From positions 179,304 through 225,626 of the forward strand of contig NZ_AOIQ01000017.1 of assembly GCF_000337515.1 (NCBI RefSeq): 46,323 bases of DNA. Direction: 5' to 3'. The stretch is from Halovivax asiaticus JCM 14624. Lineage in GTDB: Archaea > Halobacteriota > Halobacteria > Halobacteriales > Natrialbaceae. Position 1 is the stretch's first letter, and each line of letters opens with the position of its first letter. A model generated the notes under the pieces. It saw only the letters and a program-made list of their open reading frames with translations, searched no databases and had not been told where the DNA came from. This document shows positions 31,739-41,891 of the stretch, piece by piece. The translations under genes were made by a program, and so were the position numbers.

Positions 31739-33580
31739 TCACTCTCGCTCGCCGATTCCCTCTCGTCGATTTTCGCGACTGCCGGCGCCGATCAACCGTT
31801 CGAGGAACGTCCGTTCGGAGGGTCGTTCGGCGAGGAGCATCGATCCCTCGACGTCGTCCAGGATCGAGAGGTGCAGCGAGTCGGTGACGAGTCGGGAGAG
31901 CAAGCCGCGCTCGCTGGCGCCGATGATGACCATCGCTCGATCGTGAGCCGCGTCGCAGATCGAGCGCTCGATATCGCCGGACGTGTCGACGACGAGATTC
32001 GGATCGGTGAGATCGTAGTCCGCCGCCAGTTTTTGAAGGAATCGCTCGCCTGCCTCGCGTTCTCCCGGCCCGTCGACGACGTGTAGCAGGGTAACCTCGA
32101 TGTCTGCGGTGGTCTGCAGTATTCCGGCGATCTCGGCGCCGAGATCCGCGTTCGGTCCGCCTGCCGTCGGGAGGAGGATCTCGTCGGGTTCGAGCCCACG
32201 ATCCCTGACGATCAGGAAGTCGGTCGGCAACTGGTTGGTGAGTTCGTCGAGCGGCCGTTCGGCTCGTGCCGACGACCAGACCGTATCCCGGCCCCAGCCC
32301 ATGAGGACGAGGTCGGGACTCAGCCGGTTCGCCGTGTCGAACACGTCTTCGAAGGATCGGGGCGTAACGACCGTCGACGTCTGGAACTCGATGTCGTGGT
32401 GTTCACCCATCGGTTCGAAGGCCTCCAGTTGGCGCTCAGACGCGTCGACGATTCGATCGTGCTGCTCGGGGTCCCCGTGGAAGGCGCCGTGTTCGGGTGC
32501 CTGCACGAAGTGGACCACGTGGACCGCACCGGACTCGCGTGACCCGGCGAGGGTACACGCCAGTTCGACCAGATCTCGCTCGGTTCGCGGATTCGAAATC
32601 GGAACGAGCACGCGGTAGGAGTCAGCATCTCTGACGATCTCTTCGATCGTGTCGACGACCGGGACGTACGTCCGTCCGGCAAGACCGCCGGCGAGCCACT
32701 CTCGCACCGAGAGTTTTCTCGCGTCGGCGAATCGACCGGATTCGAGGCGGTGCTCGCTCGTCTGATAGTAGTTGACGAGCGTGAGGAGCACGACGCCGCC
32801 GATGGTGTTCCCGAGCAGGACCGGGATCACGAAGTCGGTCATTCCGGGGATGAACGCGACCTCGTCGGTGACCAACATCGCGAAGACGACCTCGGTGAAG
32901 GAGACGACGACGTGGAAGAGGTTACCGAGGGGGATCGTCAGGAAGGCGATGTAGATGAGGACGACCCGTGAGATCGTATCGCGGGCCGCGAAGTCGACCC
33001 AGACGAGTCCGGCGACGACGAGTCCGGCGAACGCACCCTTGAAGAACAGGTCCCATCGGGCGATGGCGATGCCGTCTTTGGCGAACGTGATCGCCGCTTC
33101 GACGGCCGGCGGCTCGAAGACGCCGCCGTAGGCGAGCACGATGGCGCCGATCGCCCCGCCCGCGAAGTTACCGAGGAGGACGATCAGCCAGTGCCGCAAG
33201 AGCGAAGGGACGGATGCTAGCCGCTCCAACGTCAGCAGGACCGGTGGAAGGGTGTTCTCCGTGTAGAGCTGGTAGCCGCCGATGATGATGTAGATGAATC
33301 CGAGCGGGTACAGTAACACGCGTGCGATCCCGCCGTCGGCCTGCGGGTACAGCGACGCGTAGACGAGAAACGTAATCGAAATCGCGAGTCCGCCGGCCAC
33401 GGCGCTGAAGAATAGTTCGCGCGTTCCAGAGGTGATCTCGTGGTCCGCGTCGGCAATGATCCGCTGGAACAGTTCGTCGGAGGAGAACCGCTCGGGGACG
33501 ACTTCGCCACTGGTCGGGACGTCTGATTCGTCTTGTCCGTCGGGTTCACGTGTTACGGACGTCTCGTCGGCCCCACTCAT
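31739..33580 (-). CDS. Formate/nitrite (FNT) channel fused to two UspA domains
   Basis: 613 residues. Residues ~55-285 form six membrane helices with FNT features (LGNFAGGAIGAIVLAYGG, LLGNTIGGVVLLTLVNYY). A short linker, then two universal-stress-like domains: VLVPISNPRTERDLVELACT (about 325-450) and EILLPTAGGPNADLGAEIAG...VIIGASERGLLSRLV (about 465-595), the latter with a nucleotide-loop-like G-A-S-E-R-G. The channel part should pass small monovalent anions such as formate or nitrite; the cytoplasmic domains may gate it by nucleotide or stress signal (inference). ATG at 33580. Confidence 0.8.
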   Translation of the reverse strand: MSGADETSVTREPDGQDESDVPTSGEVVPERFSSDELFQRIIADADHEITSGTRELFFSAVAGGLAISITFLVYASLYPQADGGIARVLLYPLGFIYIIIGGYQLYTENTLPPVLLTLERLASVPSLLRHWLIVLLGNFAGGAIGAIVLAYGGVFEPPAVEAAITFAKDGIAIARWDLFFKGAFAGLVVAGLVWVDFAARDTISRVVLIYIAFLTIPLGNLFHVVVSFTEVVFAMLVTDEVAFIPGMTDFVIPVLLGNTIGGVVLLTLVNYYQTSEHRLESGRFADARKLSVREWLAGGLAGRTYVPVVDTIEEIVRDADSYRVLVPISNPRTERDLVELACTLAGSRESGAVHVVHFVQAPEHGAFHGDPEQHDRIVDASERQLEAFEPMGEHHDIEFQTSTVVTPRSFEDVFDTANRLSPDLVLMGWGRDTVWSSARAERPLDELTNQLPTDFLIVRDRGLEPDEILLPTAGGPNADLGAEIAGILQTTADIEVTLLHVVDGPGEREAGERFLQKLAADYDLTDPNLVVDTSGDIERSICDAAHDRAMVIIGASERGLLSRLVTDSLHLSILDDVEGSMLLAERPSERTFLERLIGAGSRENRREGIGERE

Positions 33581-33734
33581 TGTCGGAGTATTTGGACGGG
33601 GTACTAAAACCGTTTAGTCTTCTGACCGACGGTTTCGGGAGCGGGTACGTGTGAGGCCACCGTTGCCCGATCTGCTTGTGCTGGTTCCTCCGTCACTTCC
33701 CTCTCCAAAATCGAAAACAGATAATTGAAACTAC

Positions 33735-33746
33735 TATAATAAAAAG
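33735..33746 (+). promoter_or_regulatory. TATA region upstream of the multicopper oxidase
   Basis: TATAATAAAAAG in a markedly AT-rich patch. Expected initiation near 33765-33770, giving a leader of about 100 bases to the chosen ATG at 33865. Confidence 0.45.
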
Positions 33747-33864
33747 ATTAATTTCCATTGGCTGTATTTGTGTGCGATATGGTATCAGAGAGCCAGTTAT
33801 CGATACGGACGTCTCGAGTGTCGGTCGACGAATGCAGTGTGGGTCCGGTTCGGGGGTGGCACTG

Positions 33865-35550
33865 ATGCGGCCGGTATCCAGGCGTCGGCTGCTCCAACTT
33901 GGCGGTGCCACCGGGCTAGCCGGCCTCGCGTCGGCCGGAGTCGCCGGCCGGTCGAATTCGGACGATCTTTTGCAGGACCACGAAGGGCCGGACCTCGAGA
34001 AGTACGTACAGCCGTTGCCGATCCTCGACGAACGCGATCCCGACGACTGGGTTGGGATCGGCCAGTACCACAATCTCGAGATCACGGAGTTCACCCAGCA
34101 GCTCCATCCCGATCTGCCGGAGACGACACTCTGGGGGTTCGACGGCCAGTTCCCCGGGCCGATCATCCCCGGATTTCGTGGCCTTCAGCTCGCGGTCGAG
34201 GTGGACAACGACGGGTTGCCCGACGAACACCTGCTTTCGGTCGACGAGCGAATCGCGGGGACCACGACGGCGAACTACCCCGGCCACGACGATCCCGTTC
34301 CCGAGGTGCGTAACTCGATTCACTTCCACGGACTCGCCGTGCAGGCCGCGTCAGACGGACAGGCGGACATGTGGGTTTCACCGGACGGCGTCACCGGGCC
34401 TCGCCGGAGCAGAGACGTACAAGTGATCCCCAATCAACAACCCCGCCTCTCGACGACCTACCACGACCACACGCGTGCCATCAGCCGACTGAACAACTAC
34501 GCTGGAGTCGTCGGTCCGTACCTCGTTCGAGACGGGTCCGAACGGCAACTCGAACTCCCGACCGGGGAGTACGATGTCACGCTCGTCCTGGCCGATCGAT
34601 CGTTCACCGACGACGGCGCACTGTACTATCCCGACGAGTTTGTCCCCATGTTCGGCGGCGAGAAAGCCACGGTCAACGGGGCTATCTGGCCGTACATGGA
34701 GGTCGAACCGCGTCGATACCGGTTCCGTATTCTCAACCCGTCGAACGGACGCACCTGGGGACTCCGACTCAGAAACGAGGCGGACGACAGCGAGGAGGTC
34801 CCCGAGATGACGCAACTCTCTGCCGGTCACGGCTACCTCGAGGATGTCGTCGGGGTCGGTCCGTACGGTGACCTCGGCACACTCTTGCTCTCGCCGTTCG
34901 AACGCGCGGAAGTCGTCATCGACTTCGCCGACTTCCCCGGCGAAACGTTCACCGTCACCAACCACGCCCTCTTTCCCTATCCGCACGGCGACCACCACAA
35001 TCCGAACACGAGCAGTCCGGCGCCCGATTTGGACGAAGTCATGCAGTTTCGCGTCTCGCGCGAGCGCGTCGACGATCCGTCGCGCGATCCACACGAGATC
35101 GAGTTCCCGACGCCCGAGCGACCGGATCCGGCGGACGCCGTCGAGACCCGAGAGATCACCATGCAGATGGACATGAACGAAGCGCCGATGTTCCACACGC
35201 TCAATGATCGGGGCCCGTTCGACGACGTCGCCATCAGGCCCCAGCTCGGCTCGACCGAGACCTGGGAACTCAAAAACGACACGATGCAATCGCACCCGAT
35301 CCACCTCCACCTGGTCCGGTTCTGGGTCGAGGGGCGCAAGGACCTCGGCGCCGACGAGTTCCAGGATCCGCGTCCGAACGAGCGAAGCGGCAAGGACACC
35401 GTCATGGTCATGCCGAACCAGAACGTCAAACTCACGGTCGCGTTCGACGATTACGCGGGCACCTACCCGTTCCACTGTCACAACCTGGAACACGAAGATA
35501 ACGCCATGATGCGGCCGCTCGAAGTCGTCGACGAGGACAGCGACGAGTAA
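33865..35550 (+). CDS. Exported multicopper oxidase (CotA/bilirubin-oxidase-like)
   Basis: 561 residues from the ATG at 33865, preceded by a GGGGGTGG ribosome-binding-like site; the frame is open upstream but without a signal. SRRRLLQLGG is a Tat motif at the start. All four copper-binding blocks are visible: HFHG (about 153), YHDHTRA (about 200), HPIHLHLVRFW (about 478) and HCHNLEHEDNAMM (about 538). Three cupredoxin domains of a laccase/CotA/bilirubin oxidase are implied. It would oxidise phenolics, metals or similar donors outside the cell, reducing O2 to water. First of three co-directional exported-enzyme genes. Confidence 0.85.
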   Translation: MRPVSRRRLLQLGGATGLAGLASAGVAGRSNSDDLLQDHEGPDLEKYVQPLPILDERDPDDWVGIGQYHNLEITEFTQQLHPDLPETTLWGFDGQFPGPIIPGFRGLQLAVEVDNDGLPDEHLLSVDERIAGTTTANYPGHDDPVPEVRNSIHFHGLAVQAASDGQADMWVSPDGVTGPRRSRDVQVIPNQQPRLSTTYHDHTRAISRLNNYAGVVGPYLVRDGSERQLELPTGEYDVTLVLADRSFTDDGALYYPDEFVPMFGGEKATVNGAIWPYMEVEPRRYRFRILNPSNGRTWGLRLRNEADDSEEVPEMTQLSAGHGYLEDVVGVGPYGDLGTLLLSPFERAEVVIDFADFPGETFTVTNHALFPYPHGDHHNPNTSSPAPDLDEVMQFRVSRERVDDPSRDPHEIEFPTPERPDPADAVETREITMQMDMNEAPMFHTLNDRGPFDDVAIRPQLGSTETWELKNDTMQSHPIHLHLVRFWVEGRKDLGADEFQDPRPNERSGKDTVMVMPNQNVKLTVAFDDYAGTYPFHCHNLEHEDNAMMRPLEVVDEDSDE

Positions 35551-35726
35551 GCGGGCACCGACGAGTCGTCAGCCAACTGACTGTGGGTGAACCCAGCGAC
35601 CGTTCGGCCGGTGGGTAAGGGGCGACTGTGCGCCACTTTGTCTCTCCGACCTCCGCCGTTGTAACCTGCCGTTACTGACGAGATTGTGGTGCCTAGTAAT
35701 CGACGACGTCGGCGACGACGCGTGGT

Positions 35727-37907
35727 ATGACCAGAGGGCCAGCGACCACCTGCCGGCTGTCGTCCGTGCTGGCCGCTGGGCTGGCAATCGGAGCCCTCGT
35801 TTCCAGCACGTTCAGGAGTGGTGACGAGTCAGAGCCCGAGCTGGGAACCGACCGACCGCCCGCCGACCTGATCGACGAGATGGATCTCGGACAGAAGACG
35901 GCGCTCACTCACGGTCACGCGTTCGATCGAAATCCCCTCGACCGCCGCCAGACGGGCTACGTCGAACCGGTTCCCGAACTCGATATACCACCGTTGAAAC
36001 TGACCGACGGGCCACACGGCGTTCGTCGCGGTCCGGCGACCGCCTTTCCGGCTGGCGTGAACCAGATCTCGACCTGGGACTGTGATCGACTGTACGCCGT
36101 CGGGAACGCGATGGGCCGCGAGGCGAAGACAATGGATCAGGACGTTCTCCTCGCCCCGGCGATCAACATCGTTCGGGTCCCCACGGGCGGCCGGACGTTC
36201 GAGTACTTCGGCGAGGATCCGTCCCTTGCCGCCCGCGGCGCGGTGGCCACGATCCGGGGGATTCAGGACGCGGGCACGATCGCGACCGCGAAACACTTCG
36301 TCGCGAACAATCAGGAAGGCAAGCCTCGCTTCCGGGCCGGCTCGGACGTTCCCGTCCTCAGATCGCTCCTCCAGCGTGGGTCGCGCTTCGTGGCCGACTC
36401 GCAGGTTGGCGAGCGTGCACTCCGAGAGCTCTACCTGCCCGCATTCCGGGCTGCCGTCGAAGAAGCCGACGTCGGAGCGGTGATGACGGCCTACAACAGC
36501 GTCAACGGTGACTACGTCTCGGAGAACGCGCACCTGTTCGACGTGCTGGAGAATGAGTGGGGATTCGACGGGTTCACTGTCTCCGACTGGCTCCTCGGCG
36601 TCAAGAGCCTGAACGGCTCGATCGAGGCCGGCCTGGATCTCGAGATGCCATACGGGCTCTTCTACGGTCTTCCCCTCCGGCTGGGGCTCACACTGGGAAG
36701 CGTCGACGAAGCTACCATCGACGGGATGATCGAACGGACGCTCGGGCAGATGGAGCGATTCGGTATCTTGCAGGGCGAGCGGGTGGGTCCGTCCGGCGTG
36801 GCGAACACGGCCGAACATCAGCGACTGGCACGCGAGACGGCCGCCGACGGTGCAGTGTTGCTGAAAAACGAGCCGATCGGTGACGGCGATCCCCTCCTGC
36901 CGATCGACCCCGATCGGGTCGAATCCATCGCAGTCATCGGCGATGCAATCGACACGGCGACGGTCGGTGGCGGTGGCTCCTCCGCTGTCTCTCCACCCTA
37001 CACCGTGAGTCCGCTCGCAGGGATCGAAGCCCGACTGGGCGCGGACGTGCGGATCGTCACCGCGGACCCGACGAACGGTATCGACCGGGTGGTCGACGTC
37101 GCCGAATCCGTCGAGTGTGTCCTGGTCTTCGTCCAGGACGCCGCCACCGAGGGCGTTGACCGATACGACATGGCGCTGCCCGGGAGACAGAACGAGGTCG
37201 TGTCGGCCGTCGCCGAGGCGAACGACCGCGTCGCGGTGATCCTCAACACCGGCGGCCCCGTCACGATGCCGTGGGTGGCGGCGGTTCCGGCGATTTGCGA
37301 ACTGTGGTATCCGGGCATGGCAGACGGGCTGGCGACGGCGGATGTCGTCTTCGGTGACGTCGACCCCGGCGGGAAACTGCCGATCACGTTCGGGGCGCGG
37401 TTCGACGACTACCCGGTTTCCACACCCGAGCAGTACCCCGGTGTTGCCACCACTGTCACCTACACGGAGGGCGTCTTCGTCGGCTACCGACACTTCGACG
37501 CCCACGATATCGATCCGCTGTTTCCCTTCGGTCACGGCGAGTCCTACACCACGTTCGACTACGGCGAACTGTCGGTGTCGCCTGCCGAAACCGCCCTCGA
37601 CCGACCGATCTCCGTCGCTATCCCGGTCGAGAACACCGGCGATCGGTCCGGACGCGAGGTCGTCCAGGTGTACGTCGCGCCGACAGAACCGAGCGTCCCT
37701 CGTCCGCCGAAAGAACTTCGCGCGTTCGAGGCGGTGACGCTCGCACCCGGTGAACGGACCGTGGTCGAACTCACGCTGTCGTCCGACGACTTCGCCTACT
37801 ACGACGACTCGCTGGCCGACTGGGTGGTCGACCCGGGCGAGTACACGATCCTCGCTGGCAGTTCCTCACGAGACATCCGGGCGAGTCACCCAATCAGGAT
37901 TCGATAG
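35727..37907 (+). CDS. GH3 beta-glucosidase
   Basis: 726 residues. An N-terminal hydrophobic segment (LSSVLAAGLAIGALVSS) suggests export or anchoring. The GH3 barrel shows LTDGPHGVR, GRTFEYFGEDPSLAA, AKHFVANNQE and the nucleophile Asp in GFTVSDWL (near 286). The second domain has GPVTMPWV and GKLPITF. A fibronectin-III-like C-terminal domain ends in LAPGERTVVELTLSSDDFAYYDD. It would hydrolyse beta-glucosides or xylosides to free sugars; exact specificity cannot be read. 176 bases after the oxidase, same strand. Confidence 0.85.
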   Translation: MTRGPATTCRLSSVLAAGLAIGALVSSTFRSGDESEPELGTDRPPADLIDEMDLGQKTALTHGHAFDRNPLDRRQTGYVEPVPELDIPPLKLTDGPHGVRRGPATAFPAGVNQISTWDCDRLYAVGNAMGREAKTMDQDVLLAPAINIVRVPTGGRTFEYFGEDPSLAARGAVATIRGIQDAGTIATAKHFVANNQEGKPRFRAGSDVPVLRSLLQRGSRFVADSQVGERALRELYLPAFRAAVEEADVGAVMTAYNSVNGDYVSENAHLFDVLENEWGFDGFTVSDWLLGVKSLNGSIEAGLDLEMPYGLFYGLPLRLGLTLGSVDEATIDGMIERTLGQMERFGILQGERVGPSGVANTAEHQRLARETAADGAVLLKNEPIGDGDPLLPIDPDRVESIAVIGDAIDTATVGGGGSSAVSPPYTVSPLAGIEARLGADVRIVTADPTNGIDRVVDVAESVECVLVFVQDAATEGVDRYDMALPGRQNEVVSAVAEANDRVAVILNTGGPVTMPWVAAVPAICELWYPGMADGLATADVVFGDVDPGGKLPITFGARFDDYPVSTPEQYPGVATTVTYTEGVFVGYRHFDAHDIDPLFPFGHGESYTTFDYGELSVSPAETALDRPISVAIPVENTGDRSGREVVQVYVAPTEPSVPRPPKELRAFEAVTLAPGERTVVELTLSSDDFAYYDDSLADWVVDPGEYTILAGSSSRDIRASHPIRIR

Positions 37908-38002
37908 GGATCGTTCCCGGAGCGGTTGAACAGTCTGGTTGGTGTGGCATCCATCGTCGCCGGAATAGGCGTATTTCCCGCTCGCTGGCATACGTCTGTG
38001 CT

Positions 38003-39349
38003 ATGGATTCACACGCTGGGCGGCGGCGGTTCCTGACGTATGCAGCCGTCGGTGCCGCCACAGGACTCGCCGGCTGTGCAGGGGAGTTTTCTCTCGACAC
38101 CACAGACTCGGATGCCGTTCCGACCGAGGTCGAATCCGTTCCCGAGGCGGTCGGACTCGAGACGGTCGTCGACGGACTGGACGCGCCGCTCACCGTTTCG
38201 TTCGTTCCCGATGTGAAATCACGGTACGTCGCGGAACGCGACGGCCGCGTCCTCCGTCACGGCTCGGACGGTCTGCAGGACGACCCTGTCCTCGATCTTC
38301 GCGAGACGGTCGAACCGGAGGGGGAGAAGGGACTGCTCGGCATGGCCGTGCATCCGAACTTTGCGGACAATCGACGACTGTTCGTCCGCTACAGCGGTCC
38401 GCTCCGCGAGGAGATGCCGGCGGACTACAGCCACACGTTCGTCCTGGCCGAGTTCGAGGTGACCGCGGACGGGACGCGAGCGCCGCGCGACACCGAACGG
38501 CGGGTTCTCGAAATTCCGGAACCCCGTCCCCTTCACAACGGCGGCGATCTCGCGTTCGGGCCCGACGGCTATCTCTACGTCTCGGTCGGGGACAGCGGTG
38601 CCAGTCCCGAAGAGGGGTGGCACGGTCCCGGCGGTGGCGGCAATGGCCAGGACGTGACCGAGAACCTTCTGGGGAGTATCTTGCGCCTGGACGTCGACGA
38701 ACCCCCGTCCGGGAACCGGAACGCTGCGGACGACGAACGAGGTGGCCAGGCCGACCGGGGGTACGCCATCCCGGACGACAACCCGCTCGTCGGTCGGGAG
38801 GGCCTCGACGAACACTTCGCGTGGGGGTTTCGAAATCCCTGGCGGCTCTCGTTCGACGGCGACGACCTGTACGTCGCAGACGTCGGCCAGAGCAGCTACG
38901 AGGAAGTGAACCTCGTCGAAAACGGTGGCAACTACGGCTGGAACGTGAAGGAAGGAACGCATTGCTTCAAAGGCGAGGACTGTCCGGACGAGACGCCCGA
39001 CCACGTGCGGGGCGGCGAACCGCTCGTCGATCCGATCATCGAGTACCCACACGAGGGTGGCCCGGTGAGCGGCGTCTCAGTTATGGGCGGGTACGTCTAC
39101 CGCGGGTCGGCACTTCCGGACCTGCACGAGCGCTACGTCTTCGGTGACTTCATCCCGGATGGGCGACTGTTCGTCGCCACGCCGTCTGACGACGATGACG
39201 AACTGTGGTCGACCGTCGCCATCGAACTCGACGACGCGGCGACACTCACCCGCATCCTCTCGTTCGGTCGGGACGACCGAGGCGAGGTGTACGTCCTCGG
39301 AACCGGCTCCGAGGCCGGTGGGCTCTTTCGCATCGTCCCTGCAATGTGA
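38003..39349 (+). CDS. PQQ-type sugar dehydrogenase, Tat lipoprotein
   Basis: 448 residues. RRRFLTYAAVGAATGLAGC combines a Tat motif with a lipobox, so the protein is likely lipid-anchored on the outside. The rest is a six-bladed beta-propeller of the soluble aldose/glucose dehydrogenase family: GLLGMAVHPNF, HNGGDLAFGPDGYLYVSVGD, FAWGFRNPWRL, DVGQSSYEEVN and GGNYGWN. It would oxidise aldoses to lactones with PQQ. Haloarchaea are not known to make PQQ, so the cofactor may be scavenged or different. Placed just after the beta-glucosidase that would release such sugars. Confidence 0.8.
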   Translation: MDSHAGRRRFLTYAAVGAATGLAGCAGEFSLDTTDSDAVPTEVESVPEAVGLETVVDGLDAPLTVSFVPDVKSRYVAERDGRVLRHGSDGLQDDPVLDLRETVEPEGEKGLLGMAVHPNFADNRRLFVRYSGPLREEMPADYSHTFVLAEFEVTADGTRAPRDTERRVLEIPEPRPLHNGGDLAFGPDGYLYVSVGDSGASPEEGWHGPGGGGNGQDVTENLLGSILRLDVDEPPSGNRNAADDERGGQADRGYAIPDDNPLVGREGLDEHFAWGFRNPWRLSFDGDDLYVADVGQSSYEEVNLVENGGNYGWNVKEGTHCFKGEDCPDETPDHVRGGEPLVDPIIEYPHEGGPVSGVSVMGGYVYRGSALPDLHERYVFGDFIPDGRLFVATPSDDDDELWSTVAIELDDAATLTRILSFGRDDRGEVYVLGTGSEAGGLFRIVPAM

Positions 39350-39635
39350 CGCGAGGGCCGTCGCTACTCGTCGGTTCACTCCGCTATCGATGGGCGATCT
39401 ACACCACGATGCCCTCACACGCGTTCACGGCCTCGTCGTTCGCATCTGCCGGTTTCACGCTGGCCGGAGCTAGGCTCTGTATGGGCGCGGCTGTTGGGAG
39501 ACAGACTGCCAACCGACGGTTTGCTACTCGCCATTTTACTCGCCGCGAGAACTGCCGTTTGCCGAGTTCGAACCGACGATATCCCGCAGTTCGATACGGC
39601 GACCGGGATACCATGTAGCCGTTGGCTGTCCCGTC

Positions 39636-40172
39636 CTACCTGTCGCTTACCGTCTCCTCGTCGGTGTCTGACGCAGATTGATTCCGTTCGATCGCTGCCA
39701 TCGTTCGATCTTGGGAAGCGTCGTACGAGTGTCCGAGCGCGATGAGGAACCCGACAATGGCGGTCACCACCGCAACGGCGCCGATAGCCACGACAACGAT
39801 GGCGACGACCGGTCCGGACAACACCTGTGCGGAGGTGAGAAGCGCGATCGCCGTTACCGATGCGATGAGTGCGAGCAGACGGCCGAACCGACCGAGGCCG
39901 AAATCGACCCCGGAACCGCCAGCCGGAACGAGTTCGTTCAGAACTCCCTCGTACCCATCCTCGCTAACGGCATTCCCAAGCGAATTGATCGAATGAGCGA
40001 TCCACAACCCAGCAGTGAAGCTGAGCAGGGCGACGAACGTGGCGACACCGACGAGGCCCTCGACGAGCAGTCCCACCAGAATCGCATTAGCGAAGACGAC
40101 CACCATGATGCCGTGAATTAACAGCGAGCGCGCTCCGAAGTCTTCCAGCACGGTCACATGGCCCAGTCTCAT
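39636..40172 (-). CDS. Four-helix membrane protein, unknown
   Basis: 178 residues, four hydrophobic segments (about 16-36, 40-62, 100-118, 122-145) and an acidic tail. No motif is recognised. Codon use is normal for the chromosome, so it is probably real. The ~285 bases between the sugar dehydrogenase and this gene's stop show no supported gene. Confidence 0.6.
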   Translation of the reverse strand: MRLGHVTVLEDFGARSLLIHGIMVVVFANAILVGLLVEGLVGVATFVALLSFTAGLWIAHSINSLGNAVSEDGYEGVLNELVPAGGSGVDFGLGRFGRLLALIASVTAIALLTSAQVLSGPVVAIVVVAIGAVAVVTAIVGFLIALGHSYDASQDRTMAAIERNQSASDTDEETVSDR

Positions 40173-40256
40173 AGGGTTTGCAGACCGAGAACGGAAATAT
40201 CTCTGTGCCCTTCCTGTGCAGCGTCCGGAAATTTACGCTCCGCCAAGACAGTTCGG

Positions 40257-40320
40257 GGTGCTCGCTTCGCTCACAGAAACTCGGTCTAGTTCAAATCCGG
40301 TGAGGGCAGGTTCAGACTCA
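40257..40320. repeat. Possible tRNA-end-like fragment with CTCGCTNCGCTC motif
   Basis: GCTCGCTTCGCTCAC (40259-40273) followed by GTTCAAATCCGG (40289-40300) resembles the units behind tRNA-Phe: the motif plus a T-arm-like sequence. There is no tRNA here, so this may be a relic. Confidence 0.3.
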
Positions 40321-40414
40321 CTTTGGTCGCGGTTTGCAACAGAACCCCTCTCGAGGATTTCCCACTCGTCAACAGACCGAACCTATTTAGTAGCGTTTCG
40401 AGAACGTCAGTGCG

Positions 40415-41056
40415 ATGACGGGCGACGTCGAAACGGAGTCTGCAACTGCCACGGCCGATGCGATGCGCTCGTTCAATCGATTCCTATATGGCTATCTTGC
40501 GCTGCTGATCATCGCCTTCCTCGGTCTCCTGCGATTGTTTGGGTACCCGATCGCGATCGCTGTCGCCCTGGCTGGCCATCTGCTGATCCATGCCCCGCTA
40601 TTCACGCTGACAGGAAACATGCGAGCACGAACCGACGAGTCAGTCGCGGCGGTTCGCGACGAACTCTCGTCGGTCGAGAACCCACTGACGTCGCTGTGGC
40701 TCACGGACGCCGCCCAGATCGAAACAGACGCGGACGCTGGAGCAATCCACTTCCGGCGCAACGGGCCCCTCGGCCTCACGTCGAAACAGTATCGACTGGT
40801 CGCGACGGAGCAACCGGACGAGACGATCGTACTGACGATCTCACGGGATGGGCGCTCGATCGTCACAGCACGCGCTTCGGTCGAATCAGCCGAAGCCGGG
40901 ACGTGGGTCGCCTTGACAGCCGAGCGAACCGCCGTTCATGCTCTGTCCCTCGTCATGATGACGCTCTTGGGATCGACGATCGATCGGCTATACGCGGCGC
41001 ACGGATACGACATCGTCGACGACTCTCACTCGATCGGGCTTCGAGTTCCATGGTGA
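40415..41056 (+). CDS. Membrane-anchored protein, unknown
   Basis: 213 residues. Two membrane helices at about 27-47 and 50-72, then a cytoplasmic or outer beta-rich domain of ~130 residues (AIHFRRNGPLGLTSKQYRLVA, TIVLTISRDGRSIVTARASV). The start ATG at 40415 follows an AT-rich stretch (CTATTTAG near 40382). No family recognised. Confidence 0.6.
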   Translation: MTGDVETESATATADAMRSFNRFLYGYLALLIIAFLGLLRLFGYPIAIAVALAGHLLIHAPLFTLTGNMRARTDESVAAVRDELSSVENPLTSLWLTDAAQIETDADAGAIHFRRNGPLGLTSKQYRLVATEQPDETIVLTISRDGRSIVTARASVESAEAGTWVALTAERTAVHALSLVMMTLLGSTIDRLYAAHGYDIVDDSHSIGLRVPW

Positions 41057-41273
41057 CAGCCCGTGTACTGATCCAGCTGGGAGCGCTCTTGATGCGTGCT
41101 GCTCAGGCCCTCGATTTCGGTACTCGCCGCGCCAGATAGCCCACCGAGTTTTCACGCGGCTTGCTCCGCTCACCGGGTAGAATTACGGATGTGGTGCTTC
41201 TCGGATTTGAACTGTGGAGTACGGGCAATACCGGAGTACTTACACAACCTTCTCCCATACTTCCCACTGCCTG

Positions 41274-41891
41274 ATGTCGACGGACAATAACGAAGATGAA
41301 TTGTGGTATCCATCAGTCGACGATATCCTGCTGCTCCATGAAGACATTGTCTCCGAAGACGGTGAGGCTAGCCCTGGCGTAACCAACCCGGACCGAATCG
41401 AATTTGCGATCAATTACGTCAAACACGGTCACTTCGGTGAGGTCCCGAATACGATCCACGAAAAGGCGTTTCACCTGATGCGGTTACTTGCGTCGAATCA
41501 CTGGTTCGTCGACGGTAACAAGCGGACTGCCCTCAATACCACCGAACTCTTCTATCTCGTCAACGGATACGAACTAAGTTACGGAGAGGACATCCGTTCG
41601 ATGCTCAAATTACTTTCCGTAAGAGAATCGCTAATCGATCGTTCTATCGGCCCTCTCTATTTGTCCGATCAGGCGGCGCCAATCGATATTGAAGAGGACA
41701 TCGACCCCTGGACCGCTCTCGGTGTTCTTCTCGTCGCCGCACTCATTCAGTATCTAGATGTTGACCCTGATGAGTATCTATCCGACGACTACGACGAGGC
41801 GCGTGTTCGGGAGGGGTGGGGACTCACAACGATATACGACGGAACCGTTAACATCGACGAGGACAAAGGCACACAGGAGAATGGCAGCTGA
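41274..41891 (+). CDS. doc: Doc/Fic-family toxin-like protein
   Basis: 205 residues from the ATG at 41274 (the open frame upstream lacks coding character). The Fic-fold motif HWFVDGNKRTA is at 76-86; N-K-R instead of N-G-R is the Doc form, which phosphorylates elongation factor EF-Tu in the bacterial toxin and is not an AMP-transferase. Helical sequences on both sides (EKAFHLMRLLASN, ELFYLVNGYEL) fit the fold. A C-terminal extension of ~60 acidic residues is longer than in bacterial Doc (~126 residues). Its partner overlaps downstream by 11 bases. Toxin role inferred. Confidence 0.75.
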   Translation: MSTDNNEDELWYPSVDDILLLHEDIVSEDGEASPGVTNPDRIEFAINYVKHGHFGEVPNTIHEKAFHLMRLLASNHWFVDGNKRTALNTTELFYLVNGYELSYGEDIRSMLKLLSVRESLIDRSIGPLYLSDQAAPIDIEEDIDPWTALGVLLVAALIQYLDVDPDEYLSDDYDEARVREGWGLTTIYDGTVNIDEDKGTQENGS

